Positions 52,775-62,985 of a DNA stretch of 64,000 nt are shown in pieces. Position 1 is the stretch's first letter; each line of letters starts with the position of its first letter. The notes under the pieces are model-generated. The model ran no database searches. It was not told where the DNA came from and saw nothing but the letters and a program-made list of their open reading frames with translations. Origin of the DNA: JACCZR01 sp963844805 (GTDB lineage: Bacteria; Actinomycetota; Thermoleophilia; Solirubrobacterales; Thermoleophilaceae); NCBI GenBank assembly GCA_963844805.1, contig CAWJPU010000008.1:1-64000 (forward strand). The letters are read 5' to 3'. Made by a program: the position numbers and the translations under genes.

Positions 52775-54133
52775 GCCGCCACCCCGTCGTACACCGCGGC
52801 CACGTCGCGGGCCAGGGCCGGCCAGGAGTAGCGCGCCCGCGCGTCGGCGTAGGCGGCCTCGCCGCGGCGGCGGCGCTCCTCGTCGTGGTTTACGGCCTCC
52901 ACCAGGGCGTCGGCCAGCGCATCCTCGTCATCGGGCGGCACCAGCCAGCCGGTCTCGCCGTCGCGGACGATCTCGGCCGGGCCGTGCGCGTCCACCGCGA
53001 TGACCGGGAGCCCGACTGCCATCGCCTCCACCAGCACCTGCCCGAACTGCTCGTGCACGGACGGCAGCACCAGCAGGTCGGCGGCGTTGAGCCCGGCGGG
53101 CAGGTCCGCGTGGCCGCGCCAGCCCGCCAGGTACACGTGGTCGTCGCCGGTCTCCTCGATCACCTGCGAGCGGGTGCTCGCCCTCCCACTCGCCCGGGAA
53201 CCCGCCGAGCAGCACCAGCGGCGCCGGGTGGTCGAAGCGGTCTCTTGCGCGCGCGTGCGCGCGGATCAGCAGCGGAATGCGCTTGACCTCGGTGTAGCGA
53301 CCGACGTAGAGCACGATCCGCCCCTCCGCGAACGGCCGGAGGTCCTCCTCGGTGTAGGCGACGCTCCCCGGCTCGCCGGACGCGTCCCAGCCGCGCGGCT
53401 CGTCCACCAGCCAGCGGCGCCACTGGTCCACGCGCCCGGCGGCGGACGCCGGCGTGCGCACGAAGCCGACCGGGTCGAAGCCGTTGGGCGCCCACATCAC
53501 CCGTCCCGGCTCGACCCCGAGCAGGTCGGGGACCCGGCGCACGGCGTCGGGCGAGAGCACGAGCAGCCGCTCGCAGGAGCGCGCCCACCCGCGCATGCGC
53601 TCGGCCCACGCCTCGGCGTGGTCCCAGCCCGCGGGCGGCCCCTCCTCGATCTCGCGCAGCATCAGCAGCTCGGTCCCATGCAGGTGGCCCACCCGCGGGA
53701 CGTCCGGGAAGGAGCGCTCGGCCGCCTCGTTGATCGGGGTGAGGTGGTGAAGGTGCAGGACGTCGGCGTCGGCCGCGCCAGAGCGGCCGAGGTGCTCGCT
53801 CCACGTGTCGACCAGCCGCTCGTAGTCCTCGTCGCCCACCGCGGCGAACACGCGGTCCGGCGCTCCCGCACGATCCTCGTAGGAGGGCTGGAAGGGCGGA
53901 TCGGCTCGCAGCGGGTCCGCGGCCTCGGCCGAGGGCGTGTAGTCGAGCGGGCGCACGTCGAGGCCCTCGTAGAACGTGACGGCGTTGGACTCCTCGCCGA
54001 CCGGGCCCAGCGAGCCACAGGCCAGGGTCGCCTCCCAGCCCGACGCCGGCAGCGCGCCCGCGAGGTAGCGCGCCACCTGGGCGGAGCCCCCGCGGGGGAA
54101 GAAGATCAGGGCCAGCAGCGCGCGGCGGGACAC
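52771..54133 (-). CDS. GT4-type glycosyltransferase (one frame break)
   Basis: GTG 54133. N-terminal GT-B half: LLALIFFPRGGSAQVARYLA, VLHLHHLTPINEAAERSFPD, VPRVGHLHGTELLML, LVLSPDAVRRVPDLLGV; C-terminal half: RIVLYVGRYTEVKRIPLLIR, and after a shift near 53170 HVYLAGWRGHADLPAGLNAA, DLLVLPSVHEQFGQVLVEAM (the EQFG..EAM nucleotide-sugar motif), VAVGLPVIAVDAHGPAEIV. About 453 aa. It transfers a sugar to an unknown acceptor. Coupled to the YgjP-like gene. Confidence 0.9.
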
Positions 54134-54216
54134 GCGCGGGAGGCTAGGCGGGCGAGCGGTCGGGCTCGACCAGGGGTAGCGAGCACGCGGTCGGTCACGC
54201 CGGCGGGTGCGGTGAG

Positions 54217-54955
54217 CTAGAGGATCACCGGGACGGCGCCGCCGTCGACCGACCACGCGGCGCCGGTGACGTTCGAGGCCCGCTCCGAGCAGAGGAACAC
54301 GATCACCGCCGCGATCTCCTCGTCGGTCCCCAGGCGGCCGAGCGGGATCTTGGCGGCCTGGGAGGCGAGCGCCTCCTCGGGATCGATGCCCTTCTGACCG
54401 GCCACCTGGTCGGCCAGCCCGCCCTCCCCCGTCCACAGCGAGGTGGCCACGGCGCCGGGGGTCACGGCGTTCACCAGCACGCCCTCGCTCGCCCAGGCGT
54501 CGGCGAAGGTGCGCGACAGCGACAGCTGCGCGGCCTTGGTCACCGAGTAGGCCGCGTTGGTGAGCGACGGCCGCTTGCCCGCCGACGAGCACACGTTCAC
54601 GATCCGGCCGCTGCCGGCTTCGGCCATGTGCGGGGCGCACGCCTTCATCAGCCGCATCGGCCCCATCACGTGCAGCTCCCACTGCTCCTGCCAGTCGTCG
54701 TCGGTGAGCTGATTCGAGCGGCACCGACCGGCTGGTGCCGGCGTTGTTGACGAGCACGTCCAGGCGGCCGTGGCGCTCCAGGCACTCGCTCGCCAGGCGC
54801 TCGCCGACGCCCGGTTCGGTCACGTCGTGGCCGCTCGCCCGGCTCGCCTCGAGCACCTGCGCGCCCTCGGCCTGCAGCATGTCGCTGACGGCGCGCCCTA
54901 TCCCCCGGCTCGCTCCGGTAACGATGCACGCCTTGCCCGCCAGCCCCAGGTCCAC
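54217..54955 (-). CDS. Short-chain dehydrogenase/reductase (one frame break)
   Basis: GTG 54955. LGLAGKACIVTGASRGIGRA (TGxxxGIG cofactor motif), RLDVLVNNAGTSRSVPLE; after a shift near 54715 come LMKACAPHMAEAGSGRIVNV, CSSAGKRPSLTNAAYSVTKA (catalytic Ser, Tyr-x3-Lys), VLVNAVTPGAVATSLWTGEG, VFLCSERASNVTGAAWSVDG. ~246 aa, a classical SDR. The acidic/variable residues after the first strand do not settle NAD or NADP preference. The start codon is only 10 bp from that of the divergent yjbQ-like gene. Confidence 0.9.
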
Positions 54956-54965
54956 GAGGAGACGA

Positions 54966-55427
54966 ATGAAATCGCATACCGCTTACCGAACCTTCGAGAC
55001 CCGCGAGCGCCGCGAGTTCGTGCGCATCACCGACGACGTGCAGCAGGAGGTCGACGCGTCCGGCGTCGCCGAGGGCATGGTGCTCGTCTCGGCCATGCAC
55101 ATCACCGCCGGCGTGTGGGTCAACGACGACGAGCCCGGCATCCAGGAGGACGCGCTCGAGTGGCTCGACAAGATCGCGCCGCCGAGCTGGAAGGCGCCCT
55201 CCAACGACACCGCCGCCTCGCTGCTGCCCGACCCCGGCGACTATCGCCACCACCGCGGCGGCGAGGACAACGGCGACGCCCATCTGAAGAACCTGCTCGT
55301 CCATCAGCAGGTCGTCCTGCCGGTCACCGACGGCCGGCTCGACCTCGGCCCCTGGCAGGCCGTCTTCTACACCGAGTTCGACGGCCGGCGCCCCAAACGG
55401 CTGGTCATCAAGGTGATCGGGGCCTAG
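54966..55427 (+). CDS. YjbQ/UPF0047 family protein
   Basis: 153 aa from ATG 54966 behind GAGGAGAC. Core motifs FVRITDDVQQEVDASGVAEG, MVLVSAMHITAGVWVNDDEP, DYRHHRGGEDNGDAHLKNLL, VLPVTDGRLDLGPWQAVFYT, EFDGRRPKRLVIKVIG are those of the UPF0047 family, some members of which act as secondary thiamine-phosphate synthases. Conserved His and Asp/Glu near DNGDAHLK form the putative active site. It ends two bases from the convergent hydroxyacid dehydrogenase. Confidence 0.92.
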   Translation: MKSHTAYRTFETRERREFVRITDDVQQEVDASGVAEGMVLVSAMHITAGVWVNDDEPGIQEDALEWLDKIAPPSWKAPSNDTAASLLPDPGDYRHHRGGEDNGDAHLKNLLVHQQVVLPVTDGRLDLGPWQAVFYTEFDGRRPKRLVIKVIGA

Positions 55428-55428
55428 C

Positions 55429-56358
55429 TCAGCCCAACTCGTCCGCGCTGGCCGCGTGGGGCATCGGCTCGCCCCGCAGGGCGGCGAGCAGGTTGTCGGC
55501 CGCGAGATCGGCCATCGCCTCCCGCGTGGCGCGCGTCGCCGAGCCGACGTGGGGGAGCACGATCAGGTTCGGCGCGCGCAGCAGCGGGTGGTCGGCCGGC
55601 AGCGGCTCGGGGTCGGTCACGTCCAGCGCGGCGGCGGCGATCTCGCCCGCCTTCAGCGCTTCGGCCAGGGCCGCTGTGTCCACGATCGGCCCGCGCGCGG
55701 TATTGACCAGGATGGCCTCGCTCTTCATGCGCCGCAGGGCGGCGGCGTCGACCAGCCCGCGGGTGGCGTCGGTGAGCGGGCAGTGCAGGGAGACGAAGTC
55801 CGACTCCTCCAGCACGCGCTCGAGGCCGTCGCGGCGGGCGTCCAGCAGGCGCACCCCGAACCCCTCCACCCGGCGCGCCACCGCGCGCCCGATGCGGCCC
55901 ATGCCCACGATCCCCACCGTTGCCCCGTGCAGGTCGCGCCCCAGCAGCCAGGTCGGGTCCCAGGGACCCCACTCCCCCGCCCGCACCGCGGCCTCGCCCT
56001 CGGGCAGCCGGCGCGCGGCGGCCAGCATCAGCGCCACCGCAAGGTCGGCGGTGGTGTCGGTCAGGACGTCGGGCGTATGGCCCACAGGGATGCCGCGCCC
56101 GGCCGCCTCGGCCAGGTCGATGTTGTCGGTGCCCACCGCCATCGTCGAGATCGCGCGCAGACGCGGGGCCTCGTCGAGCAGCTCGCCGTCGACGCGATCG
56201 GCCAGCATGCACAGCAGCCCCTCGGCCTCGGCGGAGCGCCGGCACAACTCGTCGAAGGGCGGCGCGTCACGCTCGGTCCAGAGGTCGACGTCGTGCTCGG
56301 CGGCCAAGCGCTCGAGCGCCCGGCCGGGCAGTTCGCGGGTCACGAAGACGCGGGCCAC
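55429..56358 (-). CDS. D-2-hydroxyacid dehydrogenase (glyoxylate/phosphoglycerate type)
   Basis: 309 aa from GTG 56358. VARVFVTRELPGRALERLAA, LRAISTMAVGTDNIDLAEAA, the NAD motif TVGIVGMGRIGRAVARRVEG, SDFVSLHCPLTDATRGLVDA, AILVNTARGPIVDTAALAEA (Arg), DVTDPEPLPADHPLLRAPNL (Glu) and VLPHVGSATRATREAMADLA (His) place it in the GRHPR/SerA-like family. No ACT domain, so a reductase for glyoxylate or hydroxypyruvate is more likely than SerA. Divergent from the diacylglycerol kinase-like gene with 24 bp between starts. Confidence 0.92.
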   Translation of the reverse strand: MARVFVTRELPGRALERLAAEHDVDLWTERDAPPFDELCRRSAEAEGLLCMLADRVDGELLDEAPRLRAISTMAVGTDNIDLAEAAGRGIPVGHTPDVLTDTTADLAVALMLAAARRLPEGEAAVRAGEWGPWDPTWLLGRDLHGATVGIVGMGRIGRAVARRVEGFGVRLLDARRDGLERVLEESDFVSLHCPLTDATRGLVDAAALRRMKSEAILVNTARGPIVDTAALAEALKAGEIAAAALDVTDPEPLPADHPLLRAPNLIVLPHVGSATRATREAMADLAADNLLAALRGEPMPHAASADELG

Positions 56359-56382
56359 GGGGTCAGCCGCGAAGCTATCCGA

Positions 56383-57226
56383 GTGAAGGCGGCTCTGATC
56401 GTCAACGCCGCGTCCGGCTCGGGACGCAACACCGCCGCGGTGGAGAGCGCCCTGCGCCAGGCCGGCGCGGACGTGACCGTCTTCGAGCTGGGCGACGAGC
56501 GCGCCGCTGCGGCCTCGGACGCGGAACGCCTGGTGGTGGCGGGTGGCGACGGCACGGTGGCCGCGGTGGCGGTCGCCGCCTCGGAGTCCGGGAAGCCGCT
56601 CGCGGTGATCGCCGCGGGCACGGCCAACGACTTCGCGCGCGCACACGGGCTGCCGCGCAGCCTGCGCGGGGCCTGCCTGCTGGCGGCCTCCGGCAGGCGC
56701 ACCCGGACGCTCGAGCTGGCCTGGATGGACGACCGTCCCTTCCTCAACGTCGCCAGCTCGGGCCTCGCGGCGCCGGCGGCCCGCCGGGCCGGGCGCTGGA
56801 AGCGCGCCCTGGGCGTTGCCGCCTACGGCCTCGGGCGCGATGGGCGCGGCGGTGATGGACTCGCGGGTCCCGTCGAGCGTCTACGTGGACGGGGAGCTGC
56901 TGTACGAGGGCAACGCCTGGCAGGTGACCGTGGCCAGCTCGGGGGCTTTCGGCGGCGGCTCGCGCCTCAACGTGGCCGACGCCAGCGACGGCTTCCTCGA
57001 GACCGTGGTGCTGGAGGACGGCGCCCGCGCGCTGCTCGCGGTGCGCGCGGTCGGCATGCGCACGGGCCGGGTGACCGAGCAGCGCGGTGTCAGCCACCGG
57101 CGCGGCCAGGAGGTCCGGCTCGAGGTGCCCGAGGGCACCGAGTTCAACGTGGACGGCGAGGTCGTGCGCCACGGCCCGGCCCGGTTCCGGGTCTATCCCG
57201 CCGCGTTCGAGTTGGTGGTGGGCTGA
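56383..57226 (+). CDS. Diacylglycerol kinase-like lipid kinase (one frame break)
   Basis: GTG 56383. KAALIVNAASGSGRNTAAVE, ADVTVFELGDERAAAASDAE, RLVVAGGDGTVAAVAVAASE (the GGDGT nucleotide motif) and LAVIAAGTANDFARAHGLPR (GTxNDFA) identify the DAGK/YegS catalytic domain; FLNVASSGLAAPAARRAGRW follows. Near 56838 the frame shifts to the C-terminal half (YVDGELLYEGNAWQVTVASS, FGGGSRLNVADASDGFLETV, FNVDGEVVRHGPARFRVYPA). ~280 aa. It phosphorylates diacylglycerol or another lipid. The ParB-like gene follows after 17 bp. Confidence 0.9.
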
Positions 57227-57243
57227 GGAGTACCGTCCCGGAC

Positions 57244-58080
57244 ATGGCGCGCGACACCGGCTTCCCGGGCACCGACGCCCAGTTCGACTTCGGCCGCGCG
57301 CGGCGGCGGCGGGCGCTGGCGCGGCTGTCGAGCCGCCTGCGCCGCGAGCCGAGCGACGTGTTCGTGATCCTGCCCTTCGAGGAGGTCGTGGAGGCGCTCG
57401 GCCGGGTGGGCGAGCGCAGCCTGGGGCTCCAGTCGGTGGAGCTCGACTCGATCGTCGGGACCGTGGACCGCGGGCGCGAGTTCGACCGCGCTTTCCGGCC
57501 CGTCTCCGGGCGGGTGCGGACGCGCTGGGAGCGGATCGCCGCCGCGCAGCGCCGGGGCGAGTCGATGCCGCCCATCGACCTCTACCGCATCGGCGAGGTG
57601 CACTTCGTGCGCGACGGGCACCACCGCGTGTCGGTGGCGCGCGCGCTGGGGCTCGACACCATCGACGCCTACGTCACCGAGGTGCAGACGCGCGTGGGCG
57701 CCGACCGCGACATCCGGCTGAGCGACCTGCCCGTGAAGTCGCACGAGCGGCTGTTCTTCGAGCGCGTGCCCCTTCCCGCCAAGGCGCGGCCGCGGATCAA
57801 GGTGAGCGAGCCCGAGCGCCAGTACGGCGACCTGGCCGAGGGCGTGGAGGCCTGGGGCTTTCGCGTGATGCGCGAGCGCGGCGAGCTGATGAACCGCCAA
57901 GAGGTCGCGCTCGAGTGGCTCGAGGAGGAGTACGACCCCGTCGTCGAGATGCTCCAGGAGGCGGACCTGGTCGGCGACCAGACCGAGACCGAGGCCTACC
58001 TGCGGGTCGCGGCCGAGCGCTACCGCCTGCTGCGCACCCACGAGTGGAGCGAAGAGGTCCTCGAGCGGCTCAAGCACTGA
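57244..58080 (+). CDS. ParB/sulfiredoxin-fold protein (not with ParA)
   Basis: 278 aa from ATG 57244. The central part (LYRIGEVHFVRDGHHRVSVA and RALGLDTIDAYVTEVQTR) carries the ParB N-terminal box (D/G-GHHRxxA), preceded by PFEEVVEALGRVGERSLGLQ and followed by helical segments including EALEWLEEEYDPVVEMLQEA. No ParA or helix-turn-helix centromere-binding domain is present, so plasmid or chromosome partition is unlikely; similar actinobacterial proteins are annotated only as ParB-like. Nucleotide binding, as in ParB CTPases, is possible. The stop overlaps the next ATG (TGATG). Confidence 0.78.
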   Translation: MARDTGFPGTDAQFDFGRARRRRALARLSSRLRREPSDVFVILPFEEVVEALGRVGERSLGLQSVELDSIVGTVDRGREFDRAFRPVSGRVRTRWERIAAAQRRGESMPPIDLYRIGEVHFVRDGHHRVSVARALGLDTIDAYVTEVQTRVGADRDIRLSDLPVKSHERLFFERVPLPAKARPRIKVSEPERQYGDLAEGVEAWGFRVMRERGELMNRQEVALEWLEEEYDPVVEMLQEADLVGDQTETEAYLRVAAERYRLLRTHEWSEEVLERLKH

Positions 58081-59010
58081 TGCGGGCCGCGGTCCTGCCC
58101 GAGTTCGGCGCGACGCCGGAGGTGCGCGAGGTCGACGAGCCCCAGGCCGGGCGAGGGCGAGGAGGTCGTCGAGGTCGCGGCAGCCGGGCTGAACCCGGTG
58201 GACCTCGCGCGCGCCAAGGGCATCTTCCACGGCGGCTCGCCCGATCCGCCCTACGTGGTGGGGAGCGAGGGCATCGCCCGCAGGGACGGCGTCGGGCTGG
58301 CCTACTTCAACTCGTCGCGCGGCTCGATGGCCGAGCGCACGGCGGTCAGGTCCGAGGAGCTGGTGGACCTGCCTGAGGGGCTCGACCCAGCCCTGGCGGT
58401 CTGCTTCGGCGTCGCCGGGCTGGCGGGCTGGCTGTCGCTGGAGTACCGCGCGCAGCTGGCCGAGGGCGAGACCGCGCTGATCCTGGGCGCCACCGGACCG
58501 GTGGGCACGATCGCCGTGCAGGCGGCGCGGCTGCTCGGCGCGCGCCGGGTGGTGGGCGCCGCCCGGGACGCCGACCGCCTGCGGCGCGTGGAGGAGCTGG
58601 GCGCGGACGCCACCGTCGTGCTCGGCTCCGGCGACGACGCCTCCGCGCTCGCCGAGGCCTGCGGCGGCGAGGGCCCCGACGTGGTGGTCGACCCCCTGTG
58701 GGGCGCGCCCGGCGTGGCCGCGCTGGAGGCCGCCGCGCCGCACGCGCGGATCGCGCAGATCGGCCAGTCGGCGGGGGTCGAGGCGACCGTCGCCTCCGCA
58801 ACCGTGCGCGGCAAGGGGCTCTCGATCCTGGGCTTCACGAACTTCCAGGTGGACGTCGAGACGCGCTCGGCGGCCTACCGGCGCATGGCCGAGCACGCCG
58901 CCGCGGGCGAGCTGACGTGTGACGTCGAGCAGATCGGGCTGGACGACGTCGCCCGGGCCTGGGAGCTCCAGGCCGCGGGCCCTCACGCCAAGCTGGCGAT
59001 CATCCCCTGA
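58080..59010 (+). CDS. Quinone oxidoreductase-like MDR protein (one frame break)
   Basis: ATG 58080 gives RAAVLPEFGATPEVREVDEP; after a shift near 58150 GLNPVDLARAKGIFHGG follows, then EELVDLPEGLDPALAVCFGV, AGLAGWLSLEYRAQLAEGET, ALILGATGPVGTIAVQAARL (NADP-binding GxGxxG-like), DVVVDPLWGAPGVAALEAAA and SILGFTNFQVDVETRSAAYR. This is the zinc-free quinone oxidoreductase (QOR) branch; no structural-zinc Cys are seen. ~310 aa. Coupled to the ParB-like gene by a one-base overlap. Confidence 0.87.
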
Positions 59011-60228
59011 CGCGCGTCACGCGGGTCGCGGTGCGCACCGTGCCCCAGGGCGAGCGCGTGCGCGCGACGGCCCGCACGCGCAGGCGGGCGCCGCGCCGCA
59101 GCGCAGACCGGTTGCGGCGGCCCAGGCGCAGCGAGTACACGCGCGAGCTGCCCCGGGCCAGCGCCAGCCGCTTGCCGCGGGCGATGGCCTTGCCGCGGCG
59201 GTCGGCCAGGCGCAGGAAGCCATGGCAGTCGCGGATGCCGCGCTCGCAGCGCACGCGCACCCGGACCACCCCCGCCGCGACGCGCGCAGGCGCCTCGGCG
59301 CCGGCGACCGGCGCCGCCCTGCCCCTCGCTCGCGGTGGGTGCGCCGGTACTCCGCGCACTGGGCGTCGCGCGCGGCGCTGGAGCGGATGGTGGTGTTGGC
59401 CCGGATCAGGCGCGCCTGGGTGAGCGCGTACTGCTCGATCGTGTTCGAGACCAGCCGGCGCTGGGCCGGCGTCCGCGCCCCGCGCAGCAGCTCGGCGTTG
59501 CGCCACACGCCCTCGCGCCAGCCCTGCAGGATCTGGAACAGCGCCACGTCGTCGGCGTAGAGGCCGGGCACGTCGTAGTTGAGGATCGTGCGGTCGAAGC
59601 GGGCGGCCAGCTCGCGCAGCACGTCGTCGTAGAGGGGGTGCAGGACGCGGTTGCCCCGGTCGTGGTCGACCTTGCGGGTGGTGCCGTCGGGCTTGTTCAT
59701 CCCCAGCGCCTCGACCAGGTAGGGGAAGTCGCGGTTGATGTGCGCGTTCATGCTCATGAGCAGGTTCCCGATGCCCGACACCGACCGGTCGCGGCCGGTG
59801 TCGAACGCCTCGCGCCAGGCCAGCGGCACGCGCTCGCGCCGGCCGCTGCGCCAGGCGTCGTAGGCGCGGAAGTACATGCGCGCGAAGACCTTGTCCACGT
59901 GCTGCAGGAAGCGCGGCTCCTGGTAGAAGGGCGGCCGCTGGAGCATCTTGGCGCGGATCGCCTCGGTCACCCGGATGTAGGTGATGCCGAACGCCGCGTT
60001 GTGGTCGCAGCTCGAGTAGAGGCGGTCGAAGCGGCGGTACATCTCGTCCAGCGTCGACTCCACGCACGCCGCCTTGCCGCTCACGCAGTCGCGCTCGCGA
60101 CTGGGCTGGAAGTCGCCGTTGACGCCGGGGAGCAGCGAGGTCCAGTCGACGAACGGCGCCTCGGCGGCCTGCGCGGAGGCGGGCAGGGCGAACAGCGCTA
60201 CCAAGACCGTGGCGACCGCACCCCTCAT
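59000..60228 (-). CDS. Secreted DUF5995-like protein (one frame break)
   Basis: ATG 60228 overlaps the stop of the FAD oxidoreductase (ATGA). Signal peptide RGAVATVLVALFALPASAQA, then FVDWTSLLPGVNGDFQPSRE, SCDHNAAFGITYIRVTEAIR, HVDKVFARMYFRAYDAWRSG, GIGNLLMSMNAHINRDFPYL and HDRGNRVLHPLYDDVLRELA; these resemble the DUF5995 family as I recall it. Near 59335 the frame shifts into an Arg-rich C-terminal module (RVRVRCERGIRDCHGFLRLA) that looks like a cysteine-pair beta domain. ~408 aa. Possible exported enzyme; the conserved His/Asp in the core are suggestive only. Confidence 0.72.
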
Positions 60229-61637
60229 GCCGCGCTGGATGTTTTCAGGTCCTCCAGCACCGCGCGTGCGGCCAGGTAGCCCGGAGCGCCCGTCACCGCT
60301 CCTCCGGGGTGCGTGCCCGAGCCCGCCAGGTAGGGACGGCCGCCGAACGAGCGCGGGTGCAGGCGCTCCTCGAGCAGCTGGCCGGGCAGCATGTCGCCGT
60401 GGAAGATGTGGCCGCCGGCGATGCCGAATCGCTCCTCGAGCTGGCGCGGCCCCAGCGCGATGCGGCCCTCGATGCGGTCCGGCAGCCCGGGGCAGACCTC
60501 GGCGAAGCGCGCGACCGCGGCGTCGGCCGCGGCCTCGGCGTCCACGTCGGGCGGGAAGCACTGGCAGAACAGCGACAGCACGTGCTTGCCGGGCGGCGCG
60601 AGTGTCGGGTCGGTGGCGGTCTGGCAGGCCGCCTCGATCCATGGACGCTCGGCCGGTCTCCCCGCGCGTGCGTCGTGCGCGGCCTGCGAGAGGTCGTCGA
60701 GCGTGAAGCCGATGTCGATCGAGCCCCGCCACGGCTCCTCGCCCGGCCACGCCGGGAAGTCCGGCAGCCCGTCGAGCAGGCACATGACCTTCACCACCGG
60801 CCCGTCCTGTCGCCAGCCGGCGGGCGGGTCGGCCCCTGCCAGCCGCGCGGTGGTCAGCGGGTCGGCGGCCGAAACCACGGTCCCCGCCTCCAGCTCCTCC
60901 AGCGAGCCCACCTCGACCTCCGTGCGCACCCGCGCGCCGGCGGCCTCGGCCGCGGTTCGCAACGCACGCGTCACCGCGCCCATGCCGCCCCGGGCGAAGC
61001 CCCACGCGCCCGGCGGGCCGGCGGCCTCGCCCAGGTCGTGGAACAGCGCGATGAACGACGTGCCCGGGTCCTCGGGCCCGACCAGGCACCCGATCAGGCC
61101 CTGCAGCGCGAAGGGCACCCGCACCTGCTCGCTCGGGATCCCGGCCAGCTCGTCGGCGATCGAGCCTTCGAGCAGCGGCGAGCCCACCGCCTCCAGCCAG
61201 CGCTCGCGGTCGGCGGGCTGGAGCATCAGCGGCCGCGCCCGGACCGCTGCCGCCTCGCGGCGCTCGGCCCACTCCGCGTAGGCCCGGGCATCCGCTGGGG
61301 ACCAATCTCGCTCCAACTGCCGCGCCGTTCGCTCGGCGTCCGACCAGGTCACCACCGCCCGGCCGTCCGGGAACGGCGCAACCAGGTGGGGCTCGTGGAC
61401 ATCCACCTGGAGCCCGTGTCGCTCCAGCTCGAGGTCATCGATGATCTCCTTGCGCAGCAGCGACAGGGTGTACGCGCCCGGCGAGCCCCACACGCCCGGC
61501 CACAGCTCCTCGGTCACGCACGCGCCGCCGACGATGTCGCGGCGCTCCAGCACCTCCACGTCCAGCCCGGCGCGCGCCAGGTAGGCGGCGGCGACCAGGC
61601 CGTTGTGCCCCGCCCCGACGACCGCGACGTCGGTCAC
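60225..61637 (-). CDS. FAD-dependent oxidoreductase (phytoene desaturase-like)
   Basis: 470 aa. FAD dinucleotide motif TDVAVVGAGHNGLVAAAYLA, second-strand LDVEVLERRDIVGGACVTEE, and C-terminal FAD contact region AGSGTHPGGAVTGAPGYLAA. The overall pattern is that of the CrtI/BCO1-like NAD(P)/FAD family. The usual carotenoid cluster genes are not nearby, so carotenoid synthesis is only one option; many actinobacterial members have other or unknown substrates. It is coupled to the DUF5995-like gene downstream. A terminator lies between it and the upstream sugar transporter genes. Confidence 0.88.
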   Translation of the reverse strand: MTDVAVVGAGHNGLVAAAYLARAGLDVEVLERRDIVGGACVTEELWPGVWGSPGAYTLSLLRKEIIDDLELERHGLQVDVHEPHLVAPFPDGRAVVTWSDAERTARQLERDWSPADARAYAEWAERREAAAVRARPLMLQPADRERWLEAVGSPLLEGSIADELAGIPSEQVRVPFALQGLIGCLVGPEDPGTSFIALFHDLGEAAGPPGAWGFARGGMGAVTRALRTAAEAAGARVRTEVEVGSLEELEAGTVVSAADPLTTARLAGADPPAGWRQDGPVVKVMCLLDGLPDFPAWPGEEPWRGSIDIGFTLDDLSQAAHDARAGRPAERPWIEAACQTATDPTLAPPGKHVLSLFCQCFPPDVDAEAAADAAVARFAEVCPGLPDRIEGRIALGPRQLEERFGIAGGHIFHGDMLPGQLLEERLHPRSFGGRPYLAGSGTHPGGAVTGAPGYLAARAVLEDLKTSSAA

Positions 61638-61668
61638 GGCCTCGCGCGCGAGGCGCGCACGCCCCTGG

Positions 61669-61698
61669 AAAAAACGCTCAGCGCCCTGACGAATTTTT
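61669..61698 (-). terminator. Intrinsic terminator, conserved form (copy 2)
   Basis: CGcTCAG/CTGACG (61675-61681, 61686-61691) between A6 (61669-61674) and T5 (61694-61698), with GGGTGTGCGCG beside it at 61703-61713. On the minus strand the hairpin ends in TTTTTT. It would stop the sugar ABC transcript after the ATPase gene. Confidence 0.75.
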
Positions 61699-61731
61699 CA
61701 GCGGGTGTGCGCGGTGCGCGCGCCCGGCCGG

Positions 61732-62976
<1,245 letters not shown>

Positions 62977-62985
62977 GCGTTGGAC

